Source: JBAYJY01 sp041664945 (GTDB lineage: Bacteria > UBP15 > UBA6099). Taken from it: a DNA stretch of 33,442 bases. A program made the translations under genes and the position numbers. How positions within the stretch are numbered: the stretch's first letter is position 1; every line of letters begins with the position of its first letter. Of the stretch, positions 8,705 through 16,940 are shown one piece after another. Location of the stretch: the NCBI GenBank assembly GCA_041664945.1, contig JBAYJY010000034.1:1-33442 (forward strand), written 5' to 3'. The notes under the pieces are model-generated. The model was not told the origin of the DNA. It ran no database searches and worked only from the letters and a program-made list of their open reading frames with translations.

Positions 8705-9481
8705 ATGGCCGACAATTTCCGGGAAGAAAAGTATGAGATAGAGGGGCGCGAGTTCGCGAAGAGATACGCGGGCGGCGCGGTGACTTTTTATTGCGACGGT
8801 CGCGAAGTCGACATAGTCGAATGGAACAGGCTGTTGAACGAAGTGAGGCCGATGTCGCTTGTGGAGAAGCACGGCAATCCGCTTGTGAGAATGAAGGAAG
8901 AGCGCCGGAGGCGGGCATTTCTGAAGCTTGCGGGGAATACCGCCGGGGCCGTGGCGGCCGATGTTGGCTGCGAGGAAGGCTGGTTGTCGGAACAGCTTGC
9001 GGGCGGCTGCGCAAAATTATACTGTATAGATATCGACGCCGGGGCGCTCGAACGCGCGCGGCGGCGGCTCGCGGGCATAACCGGCGGCGCCGAAACAATT
9101 TTTCTCGCTAACGACATAAGAAAGATAGAGCTTCCTGACGATTGTGTGGATGTGTGTCTCGCGTCGGAGGTTCTGGAACATTTGCCGCGCCCCGAGGAGG
9201 GCTTGGACGAACTGGTTCGGATCACGCGTCCGGGCGGCCGCATCGCGTTGAGCGTTCCGAACGAGGAGCTTGTGCTGGCGGCTAAGAGGGCGGTGCGCCT
9301 GGCCGGACTCGGCCGCAGCCTCGGCCCGCTCAGCGGCGGCATCGCCGTCGGCCATGTCCAGAGATTTACAATTAACAAGCTTCGCGAGCTTTGCGCCGGC
9401 AGGGTGCGGCTCGAAACGCTCCGCTTGAGCGCTCCGTTCTTTCTGAATATCTTCGCCGCCGGAACTCCGATCAAGAAATAG
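8705..9481 (+). CDS. Class I SAM-dependent methyltransferase
   Basis: A 258-residue protein with a Methyltransferase_11-type Rossmann core: motif I AADVGCEEGWLS (84-95), the ribose-binding acid in CIDID (107-111), motif post-I/II ASEVLEHLPRPEEGL (153-167), and RPGGRIALSVPNE (175-187). The N-terminal 80 residues are family-variable and probably determine the substrate. The start at 8705 (MADNF) follows the glycosyltransferase stop by 31 bases and has GAGAG about 8 bases upstream; an in-frame start at 8621 would overlap the upstream gene with an unlikely basic tail. Context suggests methylation of a sugar or lipid-linked glycan, but the motifs alone do not fix the substrate. Confidence 0.85.
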   Translation: MADNFREEKYEIEGREFAKRYAGGAVTFYCDGREVDIVEWNRLLNEVRPMSLVEKHGNPLVRMKEERRRRAFLKLAGNTAGAVAADVGCEEGWLSEQLAGGCAKLYCIDIDAGALERARRRLAGITGGAETIFLANDIRKIELPDDCVDVCLASEVLEHLPRPEEGLDELVRITRPGGRIALSVPNEELVLAAKRAVRLAGLGRSLGPLSGGIAVGHVQRFTINKLRELCAGRVRLETLRLSAPFFLNIFAAGTPIKK

Positions 9482-9503
9482 CCTTGCAACAAGAGGCTTT
9501 TCT
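9480..9503 (+). terminator. Possible intrinsic terminator after the methyltransferase
   Basis: AGCCTTG and CAAGAGGCT pair (with a small bulge) around a short loop and are followed by TTTTCT. It sits directly at the methyltransferase stop and before the argH leader. The short T run makes it a moderate candidate. Confidence 0.4.
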
Positions 9504-9517
9504 GGCGAAACGGCGCA

Positions 9518-9547
9518 TTGAATGAAACGTATTTTCAAACATATATA
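9518..9547 (+). promoter_or_regulatory. Possible promoter of the argH-cdaA-cdaR-glmM operon
   Basis: TTGAAT (9518-9523), 18-base spacer, TATATA (9542-9547), inside a markedly AT-rich leader of about 140 bases before argH. The same stretch holds a hairpin-capable TATATA-TTTC-TATATA at 9542-9557. No clear ArgR box was found. Confidence 0.35.
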
Positions 9548-9649
9548 TTTCTATATAGAGGAGTTCTAAATAATTTATATATCCACGCAATGTACAAAAT
9601 TCCCTGTTTTAGTGGATATTAATAGAAACAACTTCGGACCAGTTTTGCT

Positions 9650-11062
9650 ATGGCAAAAAAAACTGTAAAAAAACAGGCGACAAAAAAACCGTGGGGCGGC
9701 CGGTTTAAGGGCGGCGCGGATGCGGATGTCGAGGCGTTCACCGAGTCGGTGAGTTTCGACCGGGAGCTGGCGCTGTTTGACATCGCTCAATCGCTCGCTC
9801 ACTCCGAGATGCTCGCGTCATGCGGGCTGATCACTAAAAAAGACATGAGTGAGATTCACGGCGGCCTCGGCGAAATCAGTGAAGACATAATCAGCGGCCG
9901 CTTCAAGTTCAAGCAGGAACTCGAAGACGTGCATATGAACATAGAAATGCGGCTTGCGGAACTGATCGGGCCGGCGGCAGGAAAGCTGCACACGGCGCGC
10001 TCGCGCAACGATCAGGTGGTCACCGACCTAAAGCTGTATCTGCTCGGCGTGTCGGAGGAAATCCGGAGCCGGATTCGGGTCGCGCAGAAAGCGCTTGTGG
10101 AGCAGGCTGAGAAGCACGCGGAGACAGTTATGCCCGGTTACACGCACACGCAGCGGGCGCAGCCGGTTCCGCTCGGCCACCACCTTATGGCCTACTTTTT
10201 TATGTTCGAGCGCGACGCGGGGCGGTTCGAGGATTGCGAGAAGCGGATGAACACGCTGCCGCTGGGGGCTTGCGCGCTTGCGGGCACTGCGCTGAAAACA
10301 GACCCGGCGCGGGTTGCGGGCGCTCTCGGGTTCGCCGCAGTGGCCGACAACAGCATGGACGCCGTGAGCGACCGGGATTTTCTGCTCGAGTTTCTCGCCG
10401 CGGCGGCGATCTGCATGAATCACCTGAGCCGCGCCTGTGAGGAGTTCGTGCTCTGGATGTCGTCCGAGTTCAGGTTCGTGTCTCTTCCGGATTCGCTCTG
10501 CACCGGCAGCAGCATAATGCCGCAGAAGAAAAACCCGGATGTGGCGGAACTGATTCGCGGCAAAAGCGGGCGCATAACCGGCAATCTCGTTTCAGTTTTG
10601 ATGATGCTGAAGGCGCTTCCGCTGACATACAATCGCGACATGCAGGAAGACAAGGAACCGGCGTTCGACACCGCGCGCACACTCGCGGCATCGCTTAGCC
10701 TGTACGGGAAATTAGTGCGCGGCGCCAAGTTCGACAAGAAGCGGCTCGCGGCCGCGGCCGGAACCGGGCTGATCAACGCGGTCGACCTGACGGATTACCT
10801 TGTGTTGCGCGGAACTCCGTTCCGGCAGGCGCATGAAATAGTTGGCAAGCTTGTTTTGTATTGCGTCGAGGGCGGCAAGGAGTTTCGCGACCTGACGATG
10901 GAGGAGTTGCGCGCGGCGTCGCCAAAGTTCGGCGACGATGTTTTGCCGGCGCTCGAGCCGGCGGCGGGTCTCGAACAGAGGAAGGGACCGGGAGCTGCGT
11001 CGCCCGCCTCGGTGCGAAAGCAGATCAGGAAGGCAAAAAGAATATTGGAGCGGGAAGCGTAA
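9650..11062 (+). CDS. argH: Argininosuccinate lyase
   Basis: Last step of arginine synthesis: argininosuccinate to arginine plus fumarate, in the cytoplasm, as a homotetramer. The protein is 470 residues, the normal length. It has the typical start (KPWGGRF near 14-20), TARSRNDQV, TQRAQPVPLGHHL, and the fumarase/aspartase superfamily signature GSSIMPQKKNPD at 286-297, whose first Ser region is the catalytic loop. The N-terminus has an extra lysine-rich dozen residues. No clear Shine-Dalgarno precedes ATG 9650, although the start fits the homologous N-terminus. The stop overlaps the ATG of cdaA by one base (TAATG), so arginine synthesis and c-di-AMP synthesis genes share a transcript here. Confidence 0.97.
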   Translation: MAKKTVKKQATKKPWGGRFKGGADADVEAFTESVSFDRELALFDIAQSLAHSEMLASCGLITKKDMSEIHGGLGEISEDIISGRFKFKQELEDVHMNIEMRLAELIGPAAGKLHTARSRNDQVVTDLKLYLLGVSEEIRSRIRVAQKALVEQAEKHAETVMPGYTHTQRAQPVPLGHHLMAYFFMFERDAGRFEDCEKRMNTLPLGACALAGTALKTDPARVAGALGFAAVADNSMDAVSDRDFLLEFLAAAAICMNHLSRACEEFVLWMSSEFRFVSLPDSLCTGSSIMPQKKNPDVAELIRGKSGRITGNLVSVLMMLKALPLTYNRDMQEDKEPAFDTARTLAASLSLYGKLVRGAKFDKKRLAAAAGTGLINAVDLTDYLVLRGTPFRQAHEIVGKLVLYCVEGGKEFRDLTMEELRAASPKFGDDVLPALEPAAGLEQRKGPGAASPASVRKQIRKAKRILEREA

Positions 11063-11895
11063 TGGATTTTTCCGCATTTATGAATTTTCCGACAGACCTG
11101 ACTTGGCTGGAAATGGTCAAGGCGGTCATTGAAATAGTTATCATCAGCGTATCGTTTTACTTCATCATAGTGTTTTTGCAGGAGACGCGGGCGGTGGCGA
11201 TACTGCGCGGACTCGGGCTCTTTCTTATCTTCGCGGTGGTCGCGGGCGTGCTGAAGCTGGACACGATCTTTTTCATAATAAAAAGTCTCGGCGCGGTGAT
11301 AGTGGTGGCGTTGCTGATAGTGTTCCAGCCGGAGTTGAGGCGGGCCTTGGAGTCGATAGGGCAGCGCGGTTTCTGGCAGCGGCGATTCGCGGGCCTGGAA
11401 AAAGAAGACGTCATCAAGTTGATCCATTCTCTGATAGTGACGCTTGAGGATTTGTCCATAGTGAAAATGGGCGCTTTGATAGTGGTGGAGCAGGAGACGC
11501 GGCTGGACGAATATACGAGATCGGGGACTGTGATAGACGGAGCGTTGACGCCGGAACTGCTGAAGACGATATTTTTTCCGCACACGTTTCTGCACGACGG
11601 GGCGCTGCTTGTGCGAGGCAACCGGGTGATGGCGGCCGGCTGTTTTCTGCCGCTGTCCGAGAATCCGCAACTCGCGCAGGACATCGGCTCGCGGCACCGC
11701 GCGGCGCTCGGAATCACTGAAGTCACGGACGCCGTTTCGCTCGCCGTCTCCGAGGAGACCGGCTACATCTCGCTCGCGCACAGCGGAAAACTTATCCGCG
11801 ATATCAAGCCGGACGCGCTGCGAGAGCTGCTATATTCGATTTTCGTGCCGCAGGGCACCGGTTTCTCTTCGTTCTTCGGAGGCCTGCAGAAGTAA
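11062..11895 (+). CDS. cdaA: Membrane diadenylate cyclase CdaA
   Basis: Makes the second messenger c-di-AMP from two ATP at the inner membrane. The 277-residue protein has three membrane helices at about 20-38, 48-63 and 72-88, then a DisA_N (DAC) catalytic domain with the diagnostic DGA (179-181, in LHDGALLV) and RHR (211-213, in GSRHRAALG) motifs. All key catalytic residues are present, so the enzyme should be active. ATG 11062 overlaps the argH stop, with GGAG about 11 bases upstream; longer in-frame starts fall inside argH in another frame and are not credible. cdaR and glmM follow, the arrangement best known from Firmicutes, where CdaR and GlmM bind and tune CdaA. Confidence 0.96.
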   Translation: MDFSAFMNFPTDLTWLEMVKAVIEIVIISVSFYFIIVFLQETRAVAILRGLGLFLIFAVVAGVLKLDTIFFIIKSLGAVIVVALLIVFQPELRRALESIGQRGFWQRRFAGLEKEDVIKLIHSLIVTLEDLSIVKMGALIVVEQETRLDEYTRSGTVIDGALTPELLKTIFFPHTFLHDGALLVRGNRVMAAGCFLPLSENPQLAQDIGSRHRAALGITEVTDAVSLAVSEETGYISLAHSGKLIRDIKPDALRELLYSIFVPQGTGFSSFFGGLQK

Positions 11896-11896
11896 T

Positions 11897-13084
11897 ATGA
11901 AAAACTTCTTTGTTCACAACTATAAGATAAAAATCATATCGGTTCTGTTGGCGACCGGGCTATGGTGGTTCGTGTATGTCAGCCAGAATCCGAGACTCAG
12001 CGCTTCGTTCCCGGTGACGATTAAATACGAAAATCTCGCGCCGGAATTCAAGCTCGAAACTGAAACCAAAACTGTGCGCGTGGAACTGCACGGCGATTCG
12101 CGGTCGCTCGAAAATGTAGGGCCGGAAAACCTGCAGGCAAGCGTGGACCTCGAAGGTCTGGAAGAAGGCAGCTACCACGTAGGGATCAAAATTAACAACA
12201 GAACCGGGTTGAGGATGCAGATCCGGACGAAAACGGTGGACGTAAGGCTCACGCCGCTCAAGAAAATCGAGCTGCCGGTGGCGCTGAAACTCAGCGGCGA
12301 ACTGAAGGAAGGCTACAGGCAGGGCGAGGTGACGTATAAACCGATGTCCACGGCGGTTTACGGAGGCGACAGCGCTCTGAAGATCGTGGCGAAGATCGTG
12401 GCGGCTGTTGACGTTGGCGGCAGCAAAAAAAGTTTCCGCACGCGGGCGGCGCTGCGGGCGCTCGACAGCGCCGGAGCGACAGTTCCCGGCGTTCATTTGT
12501 CGCCGGACACGGTTATGGTTTATGTCGCTATCGAGAGCGCGCAGGGCAAGCCCGCGCCGGTTACGATGCGCTTTAAGGACCCGGAAGCGCAGGCGAATTA
12601 TCCGACGGCAGATTACTATCCGCGCGAAGTTCTGCTGGGCGGCGATCCTGAAGTTCTGAAAAAAATCAGCGCGGTGTATACAGAGGAATTCGATCTCGGG
12701 CAATGCGCGGCGGGCGGCTCCTATCAGGTGAAACTTAAACTGCCGCCTAACGTTACCGCCGACTCTGAGCAGATCACCTTTTCGTGCGATCCTGAAAAAG
12801 GTTTCAGCCGCACGTTTTCAGTGGTCCTGCGCGCTATTAATCTCTGCAGCGGCTGCGATGCGATAATTCAACCGGCTGAAATCAACGTGACTGTCACCGG
12901 CCGGCCGGATGTCGTCAACAGCCTGACCCAGGCGGGCGTCACGGCGTCGGTGGACCTGCTCGGCATGAAGCCCGGCGAGCGCGAGGTTTCGCCTTATGCG
13001 CATCTGAATAAGGCTAACGAGCAGATCAAACTGGAATACCCGACCGCGCCGGTTAAAGCGGTAATAACTAAATCTGTTAAATGA
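11897..13084 (+). CDS. cdaR: YbbR-domain protein CdaR, regulator of CdaA
   Basis: A 395-residue protein with one N-terminal membrane anchor (about 11-28, IISVLLATGLWWFVYV) and an extracytoplasmic part made of about four YbbR-like beta repeats (roughly 32-118, 122-215, 220-305 and 310-392). Each has the alternating 'PV-hydrophobic-L-G/P' strands of that family. In Firmicutes CdaR modulates diadenylate cyclase activity through the membrane. Here it starts 1 base after the cdaA stop, which supports the same role. The two cysteines in CSGC near 313-316 could form a disulphide in an oxidising compartment. The functional claim is carried over from the conserved operon, not from a catalytic motif. 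Confidence 0.88.
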   Translation: MKNFFVHNYKIKIISVLLATGLWWFVYVSQNPRLSASFPVTIKYENLAPEFKLETETKTVRVELHGDSRSLENVGPENLQASVDLEGLEEGSYHVGIKINNRTGLRMQIRTKTVDVRLTPLKKIELPVALKLSGELKEGYRQGEVTYKPMSTAVYGGDSALKIVAKIVAAVDVGGSKKSFRTRAALRALDSAGATVPGVHLSPDTVMVYVAIESAQGKPAPVTMRFKDPEAQANYPTADYYPREVLLGGDPEVLKKISAVYTEEFDLGQCAAGGSYQVKLKLPPNVTADSEQITFSCDPEKGFSRTFSVVLRAINLCSGCDAIIQPAEINVTVTGRPDVVNSLTQAGVTASVDLLGMKPGEREVSPYAHLNKANEQIKLEYPTAPVKAVITKSVK

Positions 13085-13100
13085 CGCCGAATGACGGCGT
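13084..13100 (+). other. Hairpin directly after the cdaR stop
   Basis: ACGCCG-AATGA-CGGCGT is a perfect 6-bp stem with a 5-base loop starting at the last base of the cdaR stop codon. No T tract follows (GAAAATATAG), so it is not a standard terminator. It could stabilise the upstream mRNA or lower glmM expression, or be chance. Confidence 0.3.
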
Positions 13101-13224
13101 GAAAATATAGATGTTTATAAAGTCTTCAGATAACAGACATATAGGTTGGGCGGGATCGTTTGTGGATTCCAGCGCGTTTTCCATATCCGGCCGCAGGCCA
13201 AAATAGAACAGGGGAATATCAGCC

Positions 13225-14598
13225 ATGCCGAAATCAACAAAAAGCCAGCAGAAAGTGCGTTTCGGAACGGACGGAATCCGGGGCGTCGCGAACATAGAGT
13301 TGACGGCGGAGGTGGCGCTGATGGTGGGGCGCTGCGCCGCGCACTACATGTGCAATGTTAAGAACGGATCGCCCGGCCGGGTGATGGTGGGCAAAGACAC
13401 GCGCGTTTCGGGCGACATGATAGAGGCGGCGCTCGTCGCCGGCATATCGTCAGCCGGATGCGAGGCGTGGCGCGTGGGCATCACGCCGACGCCCGGACTC
13501 GCGTTTCTCACAAAGGCGCTGAACGGAGACTGCGGGATAATGATCTCCGCGTCGCACAATCCCGCCGAGGACAACGGCATAAAGGTTTTCTCGGGCGAAG
13601 GGCTGAAGCTTGAGGACGAAGACGAACGCGCGATCGAGGGGCTGATCGGGCGCGGGCCGAACGCAATCAAGGTTCCGTCCGGCGACAACGTTGGCGCCTC
13701 GTTCGACAAGGGCAACATGGCGGTGAACTATATAACGCACGTGAAGCGCGTGCTGCGCGGCGTGTTCATTGAAGGCAAGATTGTGGTCGACTGCGCAAAC
13801 GGCGCCGCGTCGCGATACGCGAAGCGGATTTTCAAGGACGCCGCCGAAGAGGTCATATTCATAAACGCCGACGAGGACGGCCGCAAGATCAACGTGGATT
13901 GCGGCTCCACCCGGCCGGACAAGCTCGCGCGCAAGGTGCTGAAGCACGGCGCGGCGCTCGGGTTCGCTTTCGACGGCGACGCCGACCGCGTGATTTTCAT
14001 AGACGAAAAGGGCAATATCGTGGACGGCGACCAGATCATGCTGCTGTGCGCCGGAAGGATGATCGCGGAGAACCGGCTGCCAAAAAAAACGGTTGTGACG
14101 ACGGTGATGACGAACATGGGTTTCGAGCGGGCGCTGAAAAAAATCGGCGGAAAGATGATCCGCACCGGAGTGGGCGACAAGTTCGTGCTGCGCGAGATGG
14201 CGGCGGGCGGCTACAACCTCGGCGGGGAACAGTCCGGGCACATCATTTTTCTCGATCTCACCACGACCGGCGACGGGCTGCTCACCGCCGCGCAGACGCT
14301 TAAATACGCCGCCGCGGACAAAACGCCGTTCTCGCAGCAGACCAAGATGAAGCGCTCCGCGCAGTTTCTGAAGAATATCCGCGTTCCGAACCGGGACGCT
14401 TTTTATGAAAACGCGAAGATACAGAAAAAGGTGGCGGAGATCGAGAAGCGGCTTGGCGCCGACGGCCGCGTGGTTGTCCGCCCGTCCGGCACGGAGCCGC
14501 TGATCCGCGTCATGGTCGAGACCTGGGACCGCGAACAGGCCGAAGCCTGCACGGACGAAATTCTCGAAACCGTCCGCAAGGAACTGAAAGTCGATTAA
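13225..14598 (+). CDS. glmM: Phosphoglucosamine mutase
   Basis: Converts glucosamine-6-phosphate to glucosamine-1-phosphate, feeding UDP-GlcNAc, peptidoglycan and lipopolysaccharide. The 457-residue protein has the phosphoserine loop ISASHNP with S110 as the catalytic serine, the Mg-binding DGDADR at 250-255, the sugar-binding GGEQSGH region, and the C-terminal phosphate loop RPSGTEPLIR. The N-terminal FGTDGIRG is diagnostic of this branch. GGGGAA lies 9 bases before ATG 13225. It is the last gene of the cdaA-cdaR-glmM module, but a 140-base gap separates it from cdaR, leaving room for an internal promoter or processing site. In other bacteria GlmM binds and inhibits CdaA, tying wall precursors to c-di-AMP. 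Confidence 0.97.
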   Translation: MPKSTKSQQKVRFGTDGIRGVANIELTAEVALMVGRCAAHYMCNVKNGSPGRVMVGKDTRVSGDMIEAALVAGISSAGCEAWRVGITPTPGLAFLTKALNGDCGIMISASHNPAEDNGIKVFSGEGLKLEDEDERAIEGLIGRGPNAIKVPSGDNVGASFDKGNMAVNYITHVKRVLRGVFIEGKIVVDCANGAASRYAKRIFKDAAEEVIFINADEDGRKINVDCGSTRPDKLARKVLKHGAALGFAFDGDADRVIFIDEKGNIVDGDQIMLLCAGRMIAENRLPKKTVVTTVMTNMGFERALKKIGGKMIRTGVGDKFVLREMAAGGYNLGGEQSGHIIFLDLTTTGDGLLTAAQTLKYAAADKTPFSQQTKMKRSAQFLKNIRVPNRDAFYENAKIQKKVAEIEKRLGADGRVVVRPSGTEPLIRVMVETWDREQAEACTDEILETVRKELKVD

Positions 14599-14965
14599 AG
14601 GCAGTAGCGAGCAGCGAGTATCGAGTAGCGAAGGAAAAGATTGTCCCCGAGGCGAGGATCATACTGCAAGAATAAAAGAGAATATTGAATATCGAACAAG
14701 GAACCGCAGAATTACGAAGGAAACAGGGATAGAAGTTTGGGATTGGCAGTTGAGGAATAGAAAAAGATAATACTCCAGATAAATATTTCATTGATATCGG
14801 AATAGAGTTCGGGATTGCTTCGTCGACAAAAAGCGTCTCCTCGCAATGACGGCGGGAGGCGGATTTGAAATGCGGCCTTGCAAAAAATGTGTTACGCATT
14901 GGCAATAGAGATTCGGCAAAACAGTTTTTAGAATTGCGACAGCGCTAACACGCTCCCTGTGCAGA
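14599..14965. repeat. Gene-free gap built of short repeat-like sequence
   Basis: Between two convergent genes. No credible coding frame is seen. The gap begins with an imperfect tandem of TAGCGAG-like heptamers (14603-14632). It continues with an AT-rich stretch around 14680-14720 (AATATTGAATATCGAACAAG) that resembles dispersed spacer sequence I recall from many environmental genomes. At 14813-14847 it has an element bounded by ATTGCTTCG and CGCAATGAC, whose ATTGC/GCAAT ends are inverted. I cannot confirm from one window that these are repeated in the genome. Confidence 0.45.
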
Positions 14966-15817
14966 TTACTTTTCCACCCTGCGGATGAATTCCGCAACCC
15001 GCCGGAAATATTCATTTCCGGCAGTTATGTATGTGTTGTTGTGGTCTGCGCCCGGTATAGGATAAAACTCTTTGGGTTCCGTAGCTTCTTTGAACAACCG
15101 CTGCCCGTGAGAGATCGAGATCATCGTATCGTTTTCGCCGTGTATTATCATCTTCGGCGCTTTTATACTGCCGATCTTGCTTATGGAATCGAACTTTGTG
15201 CATATTAATTTCTTTAAATGCGGAATGGGAAACAACTCGCCCGCTATTTCCGGCATGCTCGTGAAAGTGGATTCGAGAATCAGGGCATCGCACTCCGCCC
15301 CGGACGCCACATCCACCGCCACCGCGCCGCCAAGCGAGCGGCCGAACACGATGACTTTTTTATCCGATTTTCCGAGCCTGCGCCGCAGTTCCTTCATAGC
15401 CGCCCGCCCGTCCATGTACAGGTTTTTCTCATTGGGACTGCCTTCGCTTTTTCCATACCCGTGATAGTCGATAATGAAAACGTCCACACCAGCCTGGTTG
15501 CGCAACTGGATTATATTGTCCAGCCTATCGGATATGTTCCCGGCGTTACCATGAAAAAATAGAATAACTGATTTCGCGCCCTTGCTCGGCACATACCAGC
15601 CATGCAGCTTCACTCCGTCTTCCGCTCTGAAATAAACGTCCTCGAATTCAATGCCAAAATCAGATGGCAGCCCTGTGAACTCCCGCGAAGGGTAATAGAT
15701 AAAATGATTTTCCAGAAACGGAATCCCTATTATTATAGCGATTGAGGTAACAGCGGCGATACATATTAAGCCGAATATCACCAGTTTTGCTTTTCTGTTT
15801 AAATTGCTATTGCTCAT
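14966..15817 (-). CDS. Membrane-anchored alpha/beta hydrolase (BEM46-like)
   Basis: A 283-residue serine hydrolase with an N-terminal membrane anchor (about 11-32) and an extracytoplasmic alpha/beta-hydrolase domain. The triad is complete: nucleophile S161 in GRSLGG, acid D230 in HGENDTMI, and base H259 in GADHNNT. The oxyanion strand is FFHGNAGN (87-94). Layout and size fit the BEM46/YfhR-type hydrolases related to serine aminopeptidase S33; the substrate is unknown. The start is placed at ATG 15817, 7 bases after the stop of the upstream gene; a GTG at 15832 would overlap that gene by 8 bases and has no better ribosome binding site. It probably shares a transcript with the AT-rich SH3b gene. 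Confidence 0.85.
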   Translation of the reverse strand: MSNSNLNRKAKLVIFGLICIAAVTSIAIIIGIPFLENHFIYYPSREFTGLPSDFGIEFEDVYFRAEDGVKLHGWYVPSKGAKSVILFFHGNAGNISDRLDNIIQLRNQAGVDVFIIDYHGYGKSEGSPNEKNLYMDGRAAMKELRRRLGKSDKKVIVFGRSLGGAVAVDVASGAECDALILESTFTSMPEIAGELFPIPHLKKLICTKFDSISKIGSIKAPKMIIHGENDTMISISHGQRLFKEATEPKEFYPIPGADHNNTYITAGNEYFRRVAEFIRRVEK

Positions 15818-15824
15818 TATGAAA

Positions 15825-16655
15825 TTAATCACAGGCTATTCTTATTTGAGTGATTTTCCATTTGCCGTCAATCTTCTCAAAAAAATGGCTAATCCCGCCG
15901 CAGCAGTCGAAGCCGCCTATATATACTTCATACCCTTTATCTGTATGGGTAATGGTCCTTTTGCTCAAAAATACTTCATGTGGAGTATCGCATTTCGGAA
16001 GTTCATCGCGGCAATTCGCGGACTCGCTACTGTAGCAGGGAAACCTTCCCTGAATACAAAGTTTCCCCCAATCGTACACGCTATCGCCACAATACGAAAC
16101 TGCCAAATCCGATACAAGATCCATAACATCCTTATTATTTCTACCGTGTACTCCTTTGTAAATAATGTCATCGCACCAGCCATCGAGCTTAACTTTTTCG
16201 TTCAATAATGAAAACAAGTACTTGTCAGCATTTTTATTATGATTGTTTTCCTGTATTTCATTATCGGAAAAAGATTTGATACAATCTTTTTCTACTCGGG
16301 AATATATATTATCCAGAATTTTATAAATGTCAGCGCAATCCGATGATTTCTCCAAATACTCAAAAGAAACCCAGCCTTTCGGATTAGACAATAATATCCA
16401 GTCATTATCATTTTTGCGCTTTATGGTTTCAGTTGCCATTACACATCTTCCATCGCGGAGCAGATTGAAAACACTTTTATTAAGCGAGGGACCGACTCTC
16501 AAGTTAAGTCTCTGATCTTTAAACTTCATTTTCACAATATAGGCTGTATCTGCATGAGAGGAAACAGGACATGATACAAGTGCAAGAAGAAGAACAAAAG
16601 CTGTGGTTGTTGATATTACGCCCCGAAAATTCGCGCAGAAATAAGCCATATTCAT
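15825..16655 (-). CDS. Secreted SH3b-domain protein of unknown function, AT-rich
   Basis: A 276-residue protein with a Sec signal peptide (hydrophobic 16-30, cleavage near SSHA/DTAY). A bacterial SH3b domain follows at about 38-102 (LNLRVGPSLNKSVFNLLRDG and GWVSFEYL are typical). The C-terminal 170 residues match nothing I recognise. That part has around ten cysteines, several in pairs or short spacing (YCGDSVYDWGKLC, FDCCGG), suggesting disulphides in the periplasm. SH3b domains often bind peptidoglycan or peptides. Base composition is clearly more AT-rich than the flanking genes and codon use differs (many AAT, AAA, ATA), suggesting recent acquisition. ATG 16655 is preferred over the GTG at 16658; ATG 16649 is also possible. 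No strong Shine-Dalgarno is seen. Confidence 0.68.
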   Translation of the reverse strand: MNMAYFCANFRGVISTTTAFVLLLALVSCPVSSHADTAYIVKMKFKDQRLNLRVGPSLNKSVFNLLRDGRCVMATETIKRKNDNDWILLSNPKGWVSFEYLEKSSDCADIYKILDNIYSRVEKDCIKSFSDNEIQENNHNKNADKYLFSLLNEKVKLDGWCDDIIYKGVHGRNNKDVMDLVSDLAVSYCGDSVYDWGKLCIQGRFPCYSSESANCRDELPKCDTPHEVFLSKRTITHTDKGYEVYIGGFDCCGGISHFFEKIDGKWKITQIRIACD

Positions 16656-16940
16656 CACATTTTATAAAAATTCATTCCCATTATCTTCAATTGCTTGTTC
16701 ACTATAATTATGACAGTAATAAAGAAAAACCACAAATTACAGATTTCCATTAATTGTCATCGTTTTACGAAGCGTTGCGCATTCTTATTGTCAAATTGCC
16801 AGGTCAGGCAGCGTAAATATCCATGTCCCTGTTTTTCGCCAGTATGTTTTCTTCCCAATGCTTGTAATAATCCGGATTTAAATATCATTATATGATGAAA
16901 CGAAACGGCGGTTTAGATCGGCGAGGCAAAGGATCCGGAA
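16656..16940. other. AT-rich divergent intergenic region
   Basis: Lies between the divergently transcribed SH3b gene and the PHP-domain gene. No coding frame looks real. The AT richness continues from the SH3b gene to about 16890 and then returns to the local norm, so the right boundary of a possibly acquired segment may lie here. Promoters for both genes are expected, but no hexamer pair with good spacing could be picked out. Confidence 0.4.

Noticed and set aside
9542..9557. TATATA-TTTC-TATATA as an arginine operator
   Set aside because: It does not match the ArgR box half-site TGAAT/ATTCA; it is more likely AT-rich promoter sequence.
10795..11781. 328-codon minus-strand frame across argH and cdaA
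   Set aside because: Both plus-strand genes have full catalytic motifs; the minus frame is a low-complexity Arg/His-rich shadow.
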